Positions 55,561 through 64,000 of a stretch of 64,000 nt of DNA are shown piece after piece. The translations under genes were made by a program, and so were the position numbers. This DNA comes from Vibrio sp. Of7-15 (GTDB lineage Bacteria > Pseudomonadota > Gammaproteobacteria > Enterobacterales > Vibrionaceae), in NCBI RefSeq assembly GCF_022347565.1, contig NZ_JAKRGH010000005.1:186001-250000 (forward strand), written 5' to 3'. The notes under the pieces were generated by a model. It was given only the letters and a program-made list of their open reading frames with translations. It did no database searches and was not told where the DNA came from. How positions within the stretch are numbered: the stretch's first letter is position 1; each line of letters opens with the position of its first letter.

Positions 55561-56143
55561 TTGGCGTGATTTGGATGTTGATGAGATTACAGAGTGGCCA
55601 TTGATCCCACAAATTTGTGTGGTGGTGTTAATGGCGGTGATCATTCAAGGCTTTGGGGTTTGGCAGTGGTTAATGCCATTAGAGGACGAGTTAGCCTATT
55701 TAAAGCAGCAAGAAACTTCCTTAAAAAGTACCGTTCGATTTAAGTCCAATCAAGTGGCTGCCTTACCGCAATTACAGGCGCAACTCGATGAGTTGAATGT
55801 GCGTTATCAGTTATTGATTGAGCAACTGCCAGTGCAAAAAGAGTTGGCCAGTTTGTTATCTAGCATTAATCAGGTTGGCATGGAAAACCAATTGACGTTT
55901 ACCCGTATTGACTGGGGGGCGAAAGAGCATCAGCAGTTTTTATATCGGTTGCCCTTGAACATTGAGTTGACAGGAAAATACCACAATATCGGGGACTTTT
56001 CTGAGGCTGTGGCTCGTTTACCTAGGATTGTGAATCTCAAGAATATTGAGCTGCAAAGGGTGAGCCATGAAAGTAGCACACTGCATTTTCGGGTACTGGC
56101 GCATACCTATCAATTTAATGCTAAGGAGTCTTATGTTCCTTAA
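55553..56143 (+). CDS. pilO: Type IV pilus assembly protein PilO
   Basis: 196 residues. A short cytosolic tail, one membrane helix (about 22-42) and a coiled coil then ferredoxin-like domain; partner of PilN in the inner-membrane alignment complex. It overlaps pilN by 8 bases and pilP by 11. Confidence 0.93.
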   Translation: MADWRDLDVDEITEWPLIPQICVVVLMAVIIQGFGVWQWLMPLEDELAYLKQQETSLKSTVRFKSNQVAALPQLQAQLDELNVRYQLLIEQLPVQKELASLLSSINQVGMENQLTFTRIDWGAKEHQQFLYRLPLNIELTGKYHNIGDFSEAVARLPRIVNLKNIELQRVSHESSTLHFRVLAHTYQFNAKESYVP

Positions 56144-56651
56144 ACCTCGTGGGGCATATTTTATCGCTTTTTCTTTATTTCTTGGTGGATGTAATGCCCA
56201 TCAGGATCCTCTGGATGATTTTATTCAGCAATCGGAAGCACAGGCGAGAGCAAAAGTTGATGCGCTCAGCCCAAATAAATCTTTCCAAGTTAGGGCGTAT
56301 CAAGGACGAGAGGAGCGCTCACCGTTTATGTTGCCGGAGATTTTTGTCGCGGCGGAAAAGGCACGGTTAGAAAACTGTTGGCAACCAGAAGTAAGGCAGC
56401 AAAAAGACCAGTTAGAGTCATACTCGTTAGCCGCTTTGAAACTAAAAGGAATTATGGGAAATGGGAAGAGCTTAACTGGATTAGTCCAAACGCCAAAAGG
56501 AAATGTAGTGAAAGTGAACCCTGGTGAATACCTAGGGCACAACCATGGCAAGATCATGGCGGTGAAGGCGCAATATTTGGAAGTACAAGAAACGTTTTCT
56601 GATGGACTAGGTTGCTGGCACCAAAGAAATACGAAGTTGGCATTAAAGTAA
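56133..56651 (+). CDS. pilP: Type IV pilus assembly lipoprotein PilP
   Basis: 172 residues from the ATG at 56133, with AAGGAG inside pilO. A lipobox (FSLFLGGC, Cys about residue 21) marks an inner-membrane lipoprotein; the C-terminal beta domain (GNGKSLTGLVQTPKGNVVKVNPGEYLG) contacts the secretin PilQ. Confidence 0.94.
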   Translation: MFLKPRGAYFIAFSLFLGGCNAHQDPLDDFIQQSEAQARAKVDALSPNKSFQVRAYQGREERSPFMLPEIFVAAEKARLENCWQPEVRQQKDQLESYSLAALKLKGIMGNGKSLTGLVQTPKGNVVKVNPGEYLGHNHGKIMAVKAQYLEVQETFSDGLGCWHQRNTKLALK

Positions 56652-56694
56652 TGGTTGCCTATTAGGTTCAGTGACATAACGCTAGGTAGAAAGA

Positions 56695-58449
56695 ATGAGA
56701 ACAAAGTGGCGTACAACAAGTGCATTATGGTGGATGAAAAGCACTTTTATTTGGCTTTTGACCGTAGGTATTGCACTAGCAAGTACATTGCCGTCAAACG
56801 CGGTAAAGAATGAAGTGGTTAATTTTGACTTCAGGTTAGGCCAACATAAAGAATCCATTATTATTGTTGAGCTGACTTCACCTTCTCTTGTGGTGGACTT
56901 ACGTCAATCGGACACTGGCGTGATGATCGAGCTGCATAATACGGACATCGTGGATGAGCGTTTAATGATCATCGATGTCAGGGACTTTTCCACTGAAGTG
57001 GAGCAAATAGAATCTTTTCGTGAGGGCCATAACGTCAATGTTGAGGTGAAGGTCAGGGGGGCTTTTGAATACAGTTATCAGATGAAAGGTCGTTTTCTCG
57101 AAGTGTCGATCTCGCCAACGGTAGCGGTCGTGACTCAAGATTCTTATCAACCTAACATGGCGTCTCTGGAAGCGGATGCACAGCCTATCTCTATTAACTT
57201 TCAAGACATTCCCATTCGTCATGTTTTGCAGCTAATCGCGGATTATAACGATTTTAATCTTGTGGTTGGAGACTCGGTCACGGGGAATCTGACTTTACGG
57301 CTAGACGGTGTGCCGTGGCCACAAGTGCTGGACATTATTTTGCAATTAAAGGGCCTTGATAAACGGATTGAAGGCAATATCGTGCTGGTCGCTCCCCAGA
57401 GTGAACTAGCCGCCCAAGAGAAGCAAGCGCTGGAGCAGGCTAAACTAGCGTCTGAGCTTGCTGCGCTACAGTCTGAAATCCTTCAAATTCATTATGCTAA
57501 AGCATCGGAAGTCGCTGAGTTAATCGGTGGGGAAGGCGATATTACGATGTTATCGAGCCGTGGCAGTATCACGATTGATGAACGAACAAACTCTTTGCTA
57601 TTGCGTGACGTGCCGCAAAACATCGTAGTGATTAAAGACATCATTAAAACGTTGGATGTTCCCGTAAAGCAAGTGCAGATTGAAGCACGAATCGTCACCA
57701 TTGAAGAAGGCAATTTGGATGAGTTTGGAGTGCGTTGGGGTTTCAGTAGTACCAATGGCAGCTCGACCATTGGTGGTTCCATTGAAAGCAACTTGGCGAC
57801 TGTGGGGCTATATGAAGGAGGCGGTGAAGATGGCAGTGGCAGCTCTGTACCAATTGATGATTTCTTAAATGTGAATTTGGGCGTGTCGAATCCAGCGGCT
57901 TCCAGTATTGCTTTTCAAGTGGCGAAGCTCGGATCAGATACGTTATTAGATTTAGAGTTATCTGCGTTACAAGCGGAAAATCAGGCCGAAATTATTTCCA
58001 GCCCACGTTTAATTACCACCAACAAAAAGTCTGCTTACATCGAGCAAGGAACCGAGCTTCCTTATCTTGAAGCTTCTTCAAGTGGTGCGACTTCTATTTC
58101 ATTTAAAAAGGCAGTGCTAAGCTTAAAGGTAACCCCACAGATAACACCAGATAATCGTTTGGTACTTGACCTGGAAGTCACACAAGATAAACCGGGGCAA
58201 GTAGTCAAAATTGGTACGGGTGAAGCGGTGGCGATCAGTACGCAAAAAATAGGCACTCAAGTATTAGTTAATAATGGGGAAACCGTCGTTTTAGGGGGGA
58301 TTTTTCAGCACTCTCTCATAAATAACGTTGAAAAAGTGCCTCTGCTTGGTGATATTCCATTATTGGGTGCGTTGTTTAGGCGTACATATGAGCAGTTAGG
58401 GAAGCGTGAATTGCTGATTTTTGTCACACCAAAAGTCGTGATTCAGTAA
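56695..58449 (+). CDS. pilQ: Type IV pilus secretin PilQ
   Basis: 584 residues. Signal peptide (ends near residue 36), an AMIN domain (about 40-130), STN and N1 domains (INFQDIPIRHVLQLIADY; LQIHYAKASEVAELI), then the secretin pore with VPLLGDIPLLGALFR. It is the outer-membrane channel for the pilus or competence pseudopilus. It lies 43 bases after pilP. Confidence 0.95.
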   Translation: MRTKWRTTSALWWMKSTFIWLLTVGIALASTLPSNAVKNEVVNFDFRLGQHKESIIIVELTSPSLVVDLRQSDTGVMIELHNTDIVDERLMIIDVRDFSTEVEQIESFREGHNVNVEVKVRGAFEYSYQMKGRFLEVSISPTVAVVTQDSYQPNMASLEADAQPISINFQDIPIRHVLQLIADYNDFNLVVGDSVTGNLTLRLDGVPWPQVLDIILQLKGLDKRIEGNIVLVAPQSELAAQEKQALEQAKLASELAALQSEILQIHYAKASEVAELIGGEGDITMLSSRGSITIDERTNSLLLRDVPQNIVVIKDIIKTLDVPVKQVQIEARIVTIEEGNLDEFGVRWGFSSTNGSSTIGGSIESNLATVGLYEGGGEDGSGSSVPIDDFLNVNLGVSNPAASSIAFQVAKLGSDTLLDLELSALQAENQAEIISSPRLITTNKKSAYIEQGTELPYLEASSSGATSISFKKAVLSLKVTPQITPDNRLVLDLEVTQDKPGQVVKIGTGEAVAISTQKIGTQVLVNNGETVVLGGIFQHSLINNVEKVPLLGDIPLLGALFRRTYEQLGKRELLIFVTPKVVIQ

Positions 58450-58612
58450 TTTATGCCTAACAATTGCTCTAGCTATTGCAAAGGTAGCATGATAACTGAG
58501 ATAATTTTCGGTCAGATCACGAATTATCTGTGAGGAAATTGGTGCCACAGGCTTAAGTCTTCGGATGTCTAGTGGCGGTATACTTTGATTAACGTGTGTA
58601 ATACTGCTGAAA

Positions 58613-59131
58613 ATGGCTGAAAAACGAAATATTTTTCTTGTTGGTCCTATGGGAGCCGGCAAAAGTACAATTGGTAGACATCTAGCTCAACAACTGCATA
58701 TGGAGTTCTTTGACTCTGATACTGAGATTGAAGAGCGTACAGGCGCAGACATTGCTTGGGTGTTTGATGTTGAGGGTGAAGAAGGTTTTCGTGCCCGTGA
58801 AGAAAACGTTATTAATGATTTAACGGAAGAACACGGAATCGTACTTGCTACAGGGGGAGGCTCTGTAAAAAGTAAGGAGAGTCGTAACCGTCTTTCTGCT
58901 CGTGGTATCGTGGTTTATCTTGAAACGACCATTGAAAAACAATTGGCTCGTACGCAACGTGATAAAAAACGTCCACTGCTACAGACGGATACGCCACGCG
59001 AAGTGTTAGAAGCGCTAGCGGCAGAGCGTAATCCAATGTATGAAGAAATTGCGGATTACGTGGTTCGTACTGATGATCAAAGTGCGAAAGTTGTAGCAAA
59101 TCAAATCATAAAAATGCTAGAAGAGCGTTAA
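58613..59131 (+). CDS. aroK: Shikimate kinase I
   Basis: 172 residues. P-loop [15 protein letters not shown], shikimate-site [16 protein letters not shown] (Asp) and ATGGGSVKS. It phosphorylates shikimate. No good ribosome site precedes the ATG. Next to aroB as in E. coli. Confidence 0.96.
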   Translation: MAEKRNIFLVGPMGAGKSTIGRHLAQQLHMEFFDSDTEIEERTGADIAWVFDVEGEEGFRAREENVINDLTEEHGIVLATGGGSVKSKESRNRLSARGIVVYLETTIEKQLARTQRDKKRPLLQTDTPREVLEALAAERNPMYEEIADYVVRTDDQSAKVVANQIIKMLEER

Positions 59132-59155
59132 GTAAAAAGTATAGAGAAGCTGACC

Positions 59156-60244
59156 ATGGAACGGATCAACGTAAATCTTGATGAAAGAAGTTACCCTATC
59201 TCTATTGGCGCCGGGTTATTTGCTGACTCGGCGTACTTTTCTGCGGCAATAAAAGCAGGAAAGCGGGTAGTGGTAGTGAGTAATGAAACGGTTGCTCCTC
59301 TTTACGGAGATACAATCACCTCTGTTATTCGCAGTTTAGATTGTGATGTCTCCTTGCTTGAATTGCCCGACGGCGAACAATACAAAACACTAGACACCTT
59401 CAATACCATCATGTCTTTTTTACTGGAAGGTAATTACGGTCGTGATGTAGTGATTGTTGCTCTAGGGGGGGGGGTTGTTGGTGATGTCGTGGGGTTTGCG
59501 GCTGCGTGTTATCAACGCGGGGTAGATTTTGTTCAAGTACCTACCACCTTGTTATCACAAGTCGATTCTTCTGTCGGTGGTAAGACAGCTGTAAACCATC
59601 CACTTGGTAAGAACATGATAGGTGCATTCTATCAACCTCAAGCTGTAGTGATTGATACAGACTGTCTTGCAACACTGCCAGAACGTGAGCTTGCTGCTGG
59701 TATGGCTGAAGTGATTAAGTACGGCATTATTGCTGATGCAGACTTTTTTACTTGGCTTGAAGATAATATGGATAAGCTTTATCAGTTAGATGAGAAAGCA
59801 TTATCGTACGCTATTGCTCGTTGTTGCCAGATCAAAGCGGATGTTGTCGCGGCCGATGAAAAAGAGTCTGGGGTTCGTGCACTTTTGAACCTAGGTCATA
59901 CTTTCGGTCATGCGATTGAAGCAGAAATGGGCTATGGTAATTGGCTCCATGGTGAAGCAGTTTCAGCAGGTACCGTAATGGCTGCTTTAACGGCTCATAA
60001 ACATGGTTTACTGAGTATGGAAGATGTAGAACGCATTAAACGTATCTTGGTAAAAGCGAAGTTACCGATTTTAGCACCAAAAAATATGGATTATGACTGT
60101 TTCATGAAACATATGATGAGAGACAAAAAGGTCTTGTCTGGTCAGTTAAGATTGGTGCTACCAACTGCGATAGGCAGTGCGGATGTCGTTGCTGATGTTC
60201 CAGATGCTGTAATTGCTCAAGTTATCGAATCTTGTAAAGCGTAA
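59156..60244 (+). CDS. aroB: 3-dehydroquinate synthase
   Basis: 362 residues, NAD- and zinc-dependent. [13 protein letters not shown] (NAD site), EVIKYGII and the zinc ligand segments [11 protein letters not shown] and HGEAVSAG are intact. The codons for GGGV contain ten consecutive Gs (59465-59474), an unusual slippage-prone tract in an otherwise ordinary gene. damX begins 6 bases after the stop. Confidence 0.96.
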   Translation: MERINVNLDERSYPISIGAGLFADSAYFSAAIKAGKRVVVVSNETVAPLYGDTITSVIRSLDCDVSLLELPDGEQYKTLDTFNTIMSFLLEGNYGRDVVIVALGGGVVGDVVGFAAACYQRGVDFVQVPTTLLSQVDSSVGGKTAVNHPLGKNMIGAFYQPQAVVIDTDCLATLPERELAAGMAEVIKYGIIADADFFTWLEDNMDKLYQLDEKALSYAIARCCQIKADVVAADEKESGVRALLNLGHTFGHAIEAEMGYGNWLHGEAVSAGTVMAALTAHKHGLLSMEDVERIKRILVKAKLPILAPKNMDYDCFMKHMMRDKKVLSGQLRLVLPTAIGSADVVADVPDAVIAQVIESCKA

Positions 60245-60249
60245 CCAAT

Positions 60250-61893
60250 ATGACTCTAGCCTATGAAATGATGGCGCTTGAATTTGAATCTCAAGTTCAG
60301 CTCCTGTCCCGAATCCAGTTTTTAACTCGGTTTGGTTCTAATTGTATTCAAATAACCGGAGCAGAAGGGTCGGGTAAGACCTGGCTAGCACAACGTTATT
60401 TGGAAGCATGGGCAGAGGATCAGAATCAGTCGTTGTTGATGTGTTACCCGACTCAGAGTGACAGTCAACAACGGGCTATTCTGCTGAAACAGCTTGTTAA
60501 TGACCCGCTTTTTAATGAGCACGACCCGATAATTGACAGTCTTGGTCGCATGCTGGCCGGACAGCAATGCCAAATGCTTATTGTGGTTGATGATGCGCAT
60601 CAGCTTAGCAGTGACATGGTGGCGGAATTATGGGCGCTAGTGCAAAAAGCACAATCCACTCCAAACTGGAAAATTAATGTTTTGCTCTTCTCACAGAAGG
60701 GGAAACTCGATAAGTTTTTATCACAAATTAGCCACGGCCAAGAGCAAAAACCCCTTGAAGTTGAAATTGAACCTTTTAGCGAACAAGAGGCAAATACGTT
60801 TGTTGATACTTTAGTGATGGGGCAGGCCCGCGGTGAAGAGAACAAGCGTGAAGTGAAAAAGCGTGCGGAAAAGTGCGCTCGTTTACCTGGTAAACTTCTC
60901 AATCTGAACCACAGACAAAAAGAAAAACGAATTATTATTCGCTCTGTTGTCCAATCACCGAAAAAAGCGTTATTTGCTGCTGGTGTTGCGGTCTTACTGG
61001 CAGGCAGTGGTTATTGGTGGCTAAACTCAAGTCAGCCAGTACCAGTATTGTCTATGAATACCAGTGAAGCTGTGCCAGCCATTGAGCCAGGATTAGAGGA
61101 AAAGAGCGAAGCTTCATCAGACAAAGAAGGTATGGCCGTAGAGTCAACACTTCCACAGGCTGAAACTGCTGCTGCTCCTGAGCAAGATACGGCTGAAAAA
61201 GAAGTCACTTTAACTCAAGATGATGGTTTAGCATTACCACCTGAAGTATTAAAAGATCCAGAATCGGTAGGAGACAGTGTCGCAGACCAAAAACGTGTTG
61301 TGGTTCCTTCGACGGTGGTTGATGCGTTAATTGAAGATCAAACCATCGGTGGTGATGGGACTGACGCAATGGCTGCTATTATTGATGAGCAACCAGCTAG
61401 CGCACCTGAATCTACGGAAAAACAAACAGCACAATCCGATCTGACGGCGGTCAAAACTGATGTCGTGGAAAAAACTGATGATATTGCGGTAACAAAGCCA
61501 GTTGTGGCAGAAGAGCAGTCACAAGTTGCAACACCTTCTGAAAAAGAAGAACCTGTTGTTGCCAAAGAAGAAGCAGAGCCAGCCATTCGATTTACTTTCT
61601 CTAATCAAGAGCTGCGCACAATTTCTGCTCGTTATTATACTCTGCAGTTGGCAGCGTTGACGTCAAAGGTTGCCGTTCAGCAGTTTATTGATGAGCATGA
61701 TATCGGCAGCATTGTTCAAGTGTATGAAACGGTTAGAAATGGCTCACAGTGGTTCATTGTTACCGTGGGTAACTACACCAGTGTTGCTGCTGCCAGAAGA
61801 GCTGAAAATGACTTACCTGCTTCGGTTCAAGCTGTCGGCCCGTGGGCAAAATCTTTCTCTCAGGTACATAGAGAGATTGATCGTGCGAAATAA
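60250..61893 (+). CDS. damX: Cell-division protein DamX (AAA-like plus SPOR)
   Basis: 547 residues. An N-terminal ATPase-like domain with the loop ITGAEGSGKTWLAQRY and VVDDAHQLS, one membrane helix (about 238-258), a long acidic Glu/Ala/Val-rich periplasmic linker (about 260-460) and a C-terminal SPOR domain (about 465-545). DamX binds septal peptidoglycan and is found between aroB and dam. Vibrio DamX carries the ATPase-like region in the cytosol, as here. Confidence 0.92.
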   Translation: MTLAYEMMALEFESQVQLLSRIQFLTRFGSNCIQITGAEGSGKTWLAQRYLEAWAEDQNQSLLMCYPTQSDSQQRAILLKQLVNDPLFNEHDPIIDSLGRMLAGQQCQMLIVVDDAHQLSSDMVAELWALVQKAQSTPNWKINVLLFSQKGKLDKFLSQISHGQEQKPLEVEIEPFSEQEANTFVDTLVMGQARGEENKREVKKRAEKCARLPGKLLNLNHRQKEKRIIIRSVVQSPKKALFAAGVAVLLAGSGYWWLNSSQPVPVLSMNTSEAVPAIEPGLEEKSEASSDKEGMAVESTLPQAETAAAPEQDTAEKEVTLTQDDGLALPPEVLKDPESVGDSVADQKRVVVPSTVVDALIEDQTIGGDGTDAMAAIIDEQPASAPESTEKQTAQSDLTAVKTDVVEKTDDIAVTKPVVAEEQSQVATPSEKEEPVVAKEEAEPAIRFTFSNQELRTISARYYTLQLAALTSKVAVQQFIDEHDIGSIVQVYETVRNGSQWFIVTVGNYTSVAAARRAENDLPASVQAVGPWAKSFSQVHREIDRAK

Positions 61894-61961
61894 CACTGAG
61901 CTTAAGCAAAAAATAGGGTACAATCCGCTCCCTTATTTTTCAGGTAGTGGGCTTAGCGTAA

Positions 61962-62804
61962 ATGAAGAAACAACGCGCATTTCTTAAGTGGGCAGGTGGT
62001 AAGTATAGTCTTGTTGAAGACATTCAGCGCCATTTGCCGCCAGCTAAGAAGCTCATTGAACCGTTTGTAGGTGCCGGCTCTGTGTTTTTAAACACGGAAT
62101 ACGAGCATTATTTACTGGCGGACATCAATCCCGATCTTATTAATCTCTATAATATCCTTAAATCTTCTCCAGAGACGTTTATTGAGGATGCGAGAAAACT
62201 ATTCCAGCCTGAATTTAATAAAAAAGAAGCTTACTTAGAGTTGCGTGCTGAGTTTAATGGTACGGACGATCCCTATCGTCGTTCACTTCTTTTTTTATAT
62301 ATGAACCGTCACGGCTTTAATGGTCTGTGTCGTTATAATCAAAAAGGCGGTTTTAACGTTCCATTTGGTTCGTATAAAAAGCCTTATTTCCCTGAACAGG
62401 AGATGCTTTTTTTCGCTGAGAAAGCCAAAAAAGCCACGTTTGTGTGTGAAGGGTATGCGCAAACTTTTGCCCGAGCTCGTAAAGGCAGTGTGATTTATTG
62501 TGATCCACCGTATGCGCCGCTTTCCAATACCGCAAATTTTACCTCTTATGCTGGCAATGGTTTTTCATTAGATGATCAGGCAGCACTGGCTGATCAAGCT
62601 GAGCGTACGGCAACAGAGCGTGGTATACCGGTTCTTATTTCAAATCATGATACAACCTTAACTCGCCGTTTATATCATGGGGCGGATTTAAACGTGGTTA
62701 AGGTTAAGCGTACCATCAGTCGTAATGGCGCTGGGCGTAATAAAGTCGATGAATTAATGGCACTTTTTCATGCCAAAGAAGAGACCACGCCTGAGTCAGA
62801 TTAG
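61962..62804 (+). CDS. dam: DNA adenine methyltransferase
   Basis: 280 residues. The S-adenosylmethionine site FVGAGSVFL and the catalytic CDPPYAPLS are in the alpha-class order. It methylates adenine in GATC; in vibrios it is needed for replication of the second chromosome. A TACAAT box (about 61919) may be a local promoter within the damX-dam gap. Confidence 0.96.
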   Translation: MKKQRAFLKWAGGKYSLVEDIQRHLPPAKKLIEPFVGAGSVFLNTEYEHYLLADINPDLINLYNILKSSPETFIEDARKLFQPEFNKKEAYLELRAEFNGTDDPYRRSLLFLYMNRHGFNGLCRYNQKGGFNVPFGSYKKPYFPEQEMLFFAEKAKKATFVCEGYAQTFARARKGSVIYCDPPYAPLSNTANFTSYAGNGFSLDDQAALADQAERTATERGIPVLISNHDTTLTRRLYHGADLNVVKVKRTISRNGAGRNKVDELMALFHAKEETTPESD

Positions 62805-62805
62805 C

Positions 62806-62985
62806 CTATAGCACCCATTGTACAATGGTGACTAATAGAGCAATAAACAGTAATACACCGAAAATCCCCATTAAAATATAGGGCCAGATTTGGTCCTGTT
62901 GGAAGTCTTGTTGGCGCTGTTGTTCCGATTGCACACCAAAAAAAGCCCCCGCGACACTTTTTAATACTTGTATGAAAAAAGGCAC
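62806..62985 (-). CDS. DUF2970 family small membrane protein
   Basis: 59 residues from a GTG at 62985, chosen because GGAGG lies 7 bases upstream; a TTG at 63015 would add 10 residues spanning that site. The motif FIQVLKSVAGAFFGVQSEQQRQQDF followed by one C-terminal membrane helix (about 38-58) matches DUF2970. Function unknown. It is convergent with dam, their stops almost touching. Confidence 0.75.
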   Translation of the reverse strand: MPFFIQVLKSVAGAFFGVQSEQQRQQDFQQDQIWPYILMGIFGVLLFIALLVTIVQWVL

Positions 62986-63119
62986 GCTGTTTCCTCCGTC
63001 ATTTACCCTTTTCAAGCATAGTTGATACCTTCATCAAGTTGTGAATAAGACAGCGCAACCGTTATCGGGTAGAATTGCGCCGATTTAACTCGACTGTGTT
63101 TAGTACAATAAGGCCCGAC

Positions 63120-63794
63120 ATGAAAGATTTTCTGATTGCTCCATCAATTTTATCTGCTGATTTTGCTCGTTTAGGTGAAGACGTTGAAAAAGTACTGGCT
63201 GCTGGTGCGGATGTGGTTCACTTTGATGTAATGGACAACCATTATGTGCCAAACCTGACATTTGGTGCACCAATTTGTAAAGCGCTACGTGACTATGGCA
63301 TCACGGCTCCAATTGATGTTCATTTAATGGTTAAGCCAGTTGATAACATTGTTCCTGAGTTTGCTAAAGCAGGGGCATCGATGATCACCTTCCATGTAGA
63401 AGCTTCTGAGCATATCGATCGTACGCTCCAGCTGATTAAAGAGCACGGTTGTAAAGCCGGTGTGGTTCTTAACCCTGCAACGCCATTATCTTGCCTTGAT
63501 TACATCATGGATAAAGTGGACATGATCTTACTGATGTCTGTTAACCCAGGGTTTGGCGGTCAGTCTTTCATTCCAAATACACTCGATAAGTTGCGTGCCG
63601 TTCGTAAAATGATTGACGAATCAGGTCGTGATATTCGTCTTGAAATCGACGGTGGGGTTAAGGTTGATAACATTAAAGAAATCGCAGAAGCGGGCGCAGA
63701 TATGTTTGTTGCTGGTTCTGCTATTTTTAATCAACCAAACTACAAAGAAGTTATCGATGAAATGCGTGCAGAGCTTGCAAAAGTAAACGCATAA
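63120..63794 (+). CDS. rpe: Ribulose-phosphate 3-epimerase
   Basis: 224 residues, TIM barrel. [13 protein letters not shown], the metal ligands in [28 protein letters not shown] and EIDGGV are intact. It interconverts ribulose- and xylulose-5-phosphate. I start at 63120 (MKDFLIAPS), as relatives do. gph follows after a hairpin. Confidence 0.96.
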   Translation: MKDFLIAPSILSADFARLGEDVEKVLAAGADVVHFDVMDNHYVPNLTFGAPICKALRDYGITAPIDVHLMVKPVDNIVPEFAKAGASMITFHVEASEHIDRTLQLIKEHGCKAGVVLNPATPLSCLDYIMDKVDMILLMSVNPGFGGQSFIPNTLDKLRAVRKMIDESGRDIRLEIDGGVKVDNIKEIAEAGADMFVAGSAIFNQPNYKEVIDEMRAELAKVNA

Positions 63795-63822
63795 TCGTAG
63801 AAAGACAGATAGATTTTATATT

Positions 63823-63846
63823 AAGGGGCGATCATGCCCCTTTTTT
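63823..63846 (+). terminator. Terminator-like hairpin between rpe and gph
   Basis: AAGGGGC (63823-63829), GATCAT, GCCCCTT (63836-63842) and four more Ts. It may reduce read-through into gph. Confidence 0.75.
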
Positions 63847-63871
63847 AATAAGTGATTTAGTAGGAATAAAC

Positions 63872-64000
63872 ATGTCGTTAAGCTCAATTAAACTGATCGC
63901 GTTTGATCTCGATGGAACTTTGTTAGACAGTGTTCCCGATTTAGCGGTGGCTGCGGATCAAGCAGTGCAAGAGATGGGTTTTCCATCAGTAACGGAAGAG
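63872..64000 (+). CDS. gph: Phosphoglycolate phosphatase, 3'-truncated by the window edge
   Basis: The first 43 codons only. The HAD motif I FDLDGTLLDS is clear, and the position after rpe matches the dam-rpe-gph-trpS order. AGGAA lies 7 bases before the ATG. Gph removes phosphate from 2-phosphoglycolate. Confidence 0.88.
   Translation, partial: MSLSSIKLIAFDLDGTLLDSVPDLAVAADQAVQEMGFPSVTEE

Overview
This 64 kb window is a mostly conserved chromosomal stretch from a marine-type gammaproteobacterium, almost certainly a member of the Vibrionaceae. The evidence is an AphA-type PadR regulator beside ppc, an ArgH fused to a GNAT acetyltransferase domain, a hybrid peroxiredoxin-glutaredoxin divergent from oxyR, and gene blocks matching the Vibrio arrangement (priA-cytR-ftsN-hslVU-menA-rraA; metJ/metB-metL-metF; pilMNOPQ-aroKB-damX-dam-rpe-gph). 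The species cannot be named from the sequence. No rRNA, tRNA, insertion sequence, prophage, integron or CRISPR array was recognised.

Layout. 1-1.5 kb: the 3' end of a surface-polysaccharide locus (FlaA1/WbpM-type nucleotide-sugar dehydratase), cut by the window edge. 1.6-8.3 kb: envC-gpmI, then yibN-secB-gpsA, cysE and trmL. 8.4-12 kb: Fur-box sodA, cpxRA and divergent cpxP, with an array of CpxR half-sites. 12-20 kb: fieF, pfkA, tpiA, small orphan genes (tautomerase, DUF805, DUF3135), an Fe-S-type regulator coupled to fpr, glpX, then a 590-base gene-poor gap with a candidate small RNA. 20-28 kb: zapB, rraA, menA, hslUV (sigma-32 promoter), ftsN, cytR, priA. 28-35 kb: rpmE, malic enzyme and the methionine regulon with tandem MET boxes. 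35-39 kb: aphA and ppc. 39-46 kb: divergent argE and argCBG-argH(A). 46-51 kb: alkaline phosphatase and an OxyR peroxide module. 51-58 kb: mrcA divergent from pilMNOPQ. 58-64 kb: aroK-aroB-damX-dam, rpe and the start of gph.

How the genes work together. Methionine genes share MetJ operators. Arginine genes form a bipolar cluster with a promoter, a possible ARG box and a leader in the argE-argC gap. Cpx components flank their own operator. A 37-base OxyR box lies between oxyR and the peroxiredoxin gene, which is followed by an unusual lipoamide-dehydrogenase-like reductase.

The most interesting candidate is the argC leader. A 17-codon ORF with a ribosome binding site ends in four consecutive arginine codons, followed by nested and mutually exclusive hairpins. 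This looks like a ribosome-stalling arginine sensor added to ArgR control. Second-tier candidates are an orphan terminator plus GAAA-tetraloop hairpin (possible small RNA) between zapB and glpX, a 10-G tract inside aroB, a cysteine-rich tail on the Lpd-like reductase, and a 17-codon micro-ORF next to hslU. All of these were read by eye; no alignments, folding programs or searches were run.
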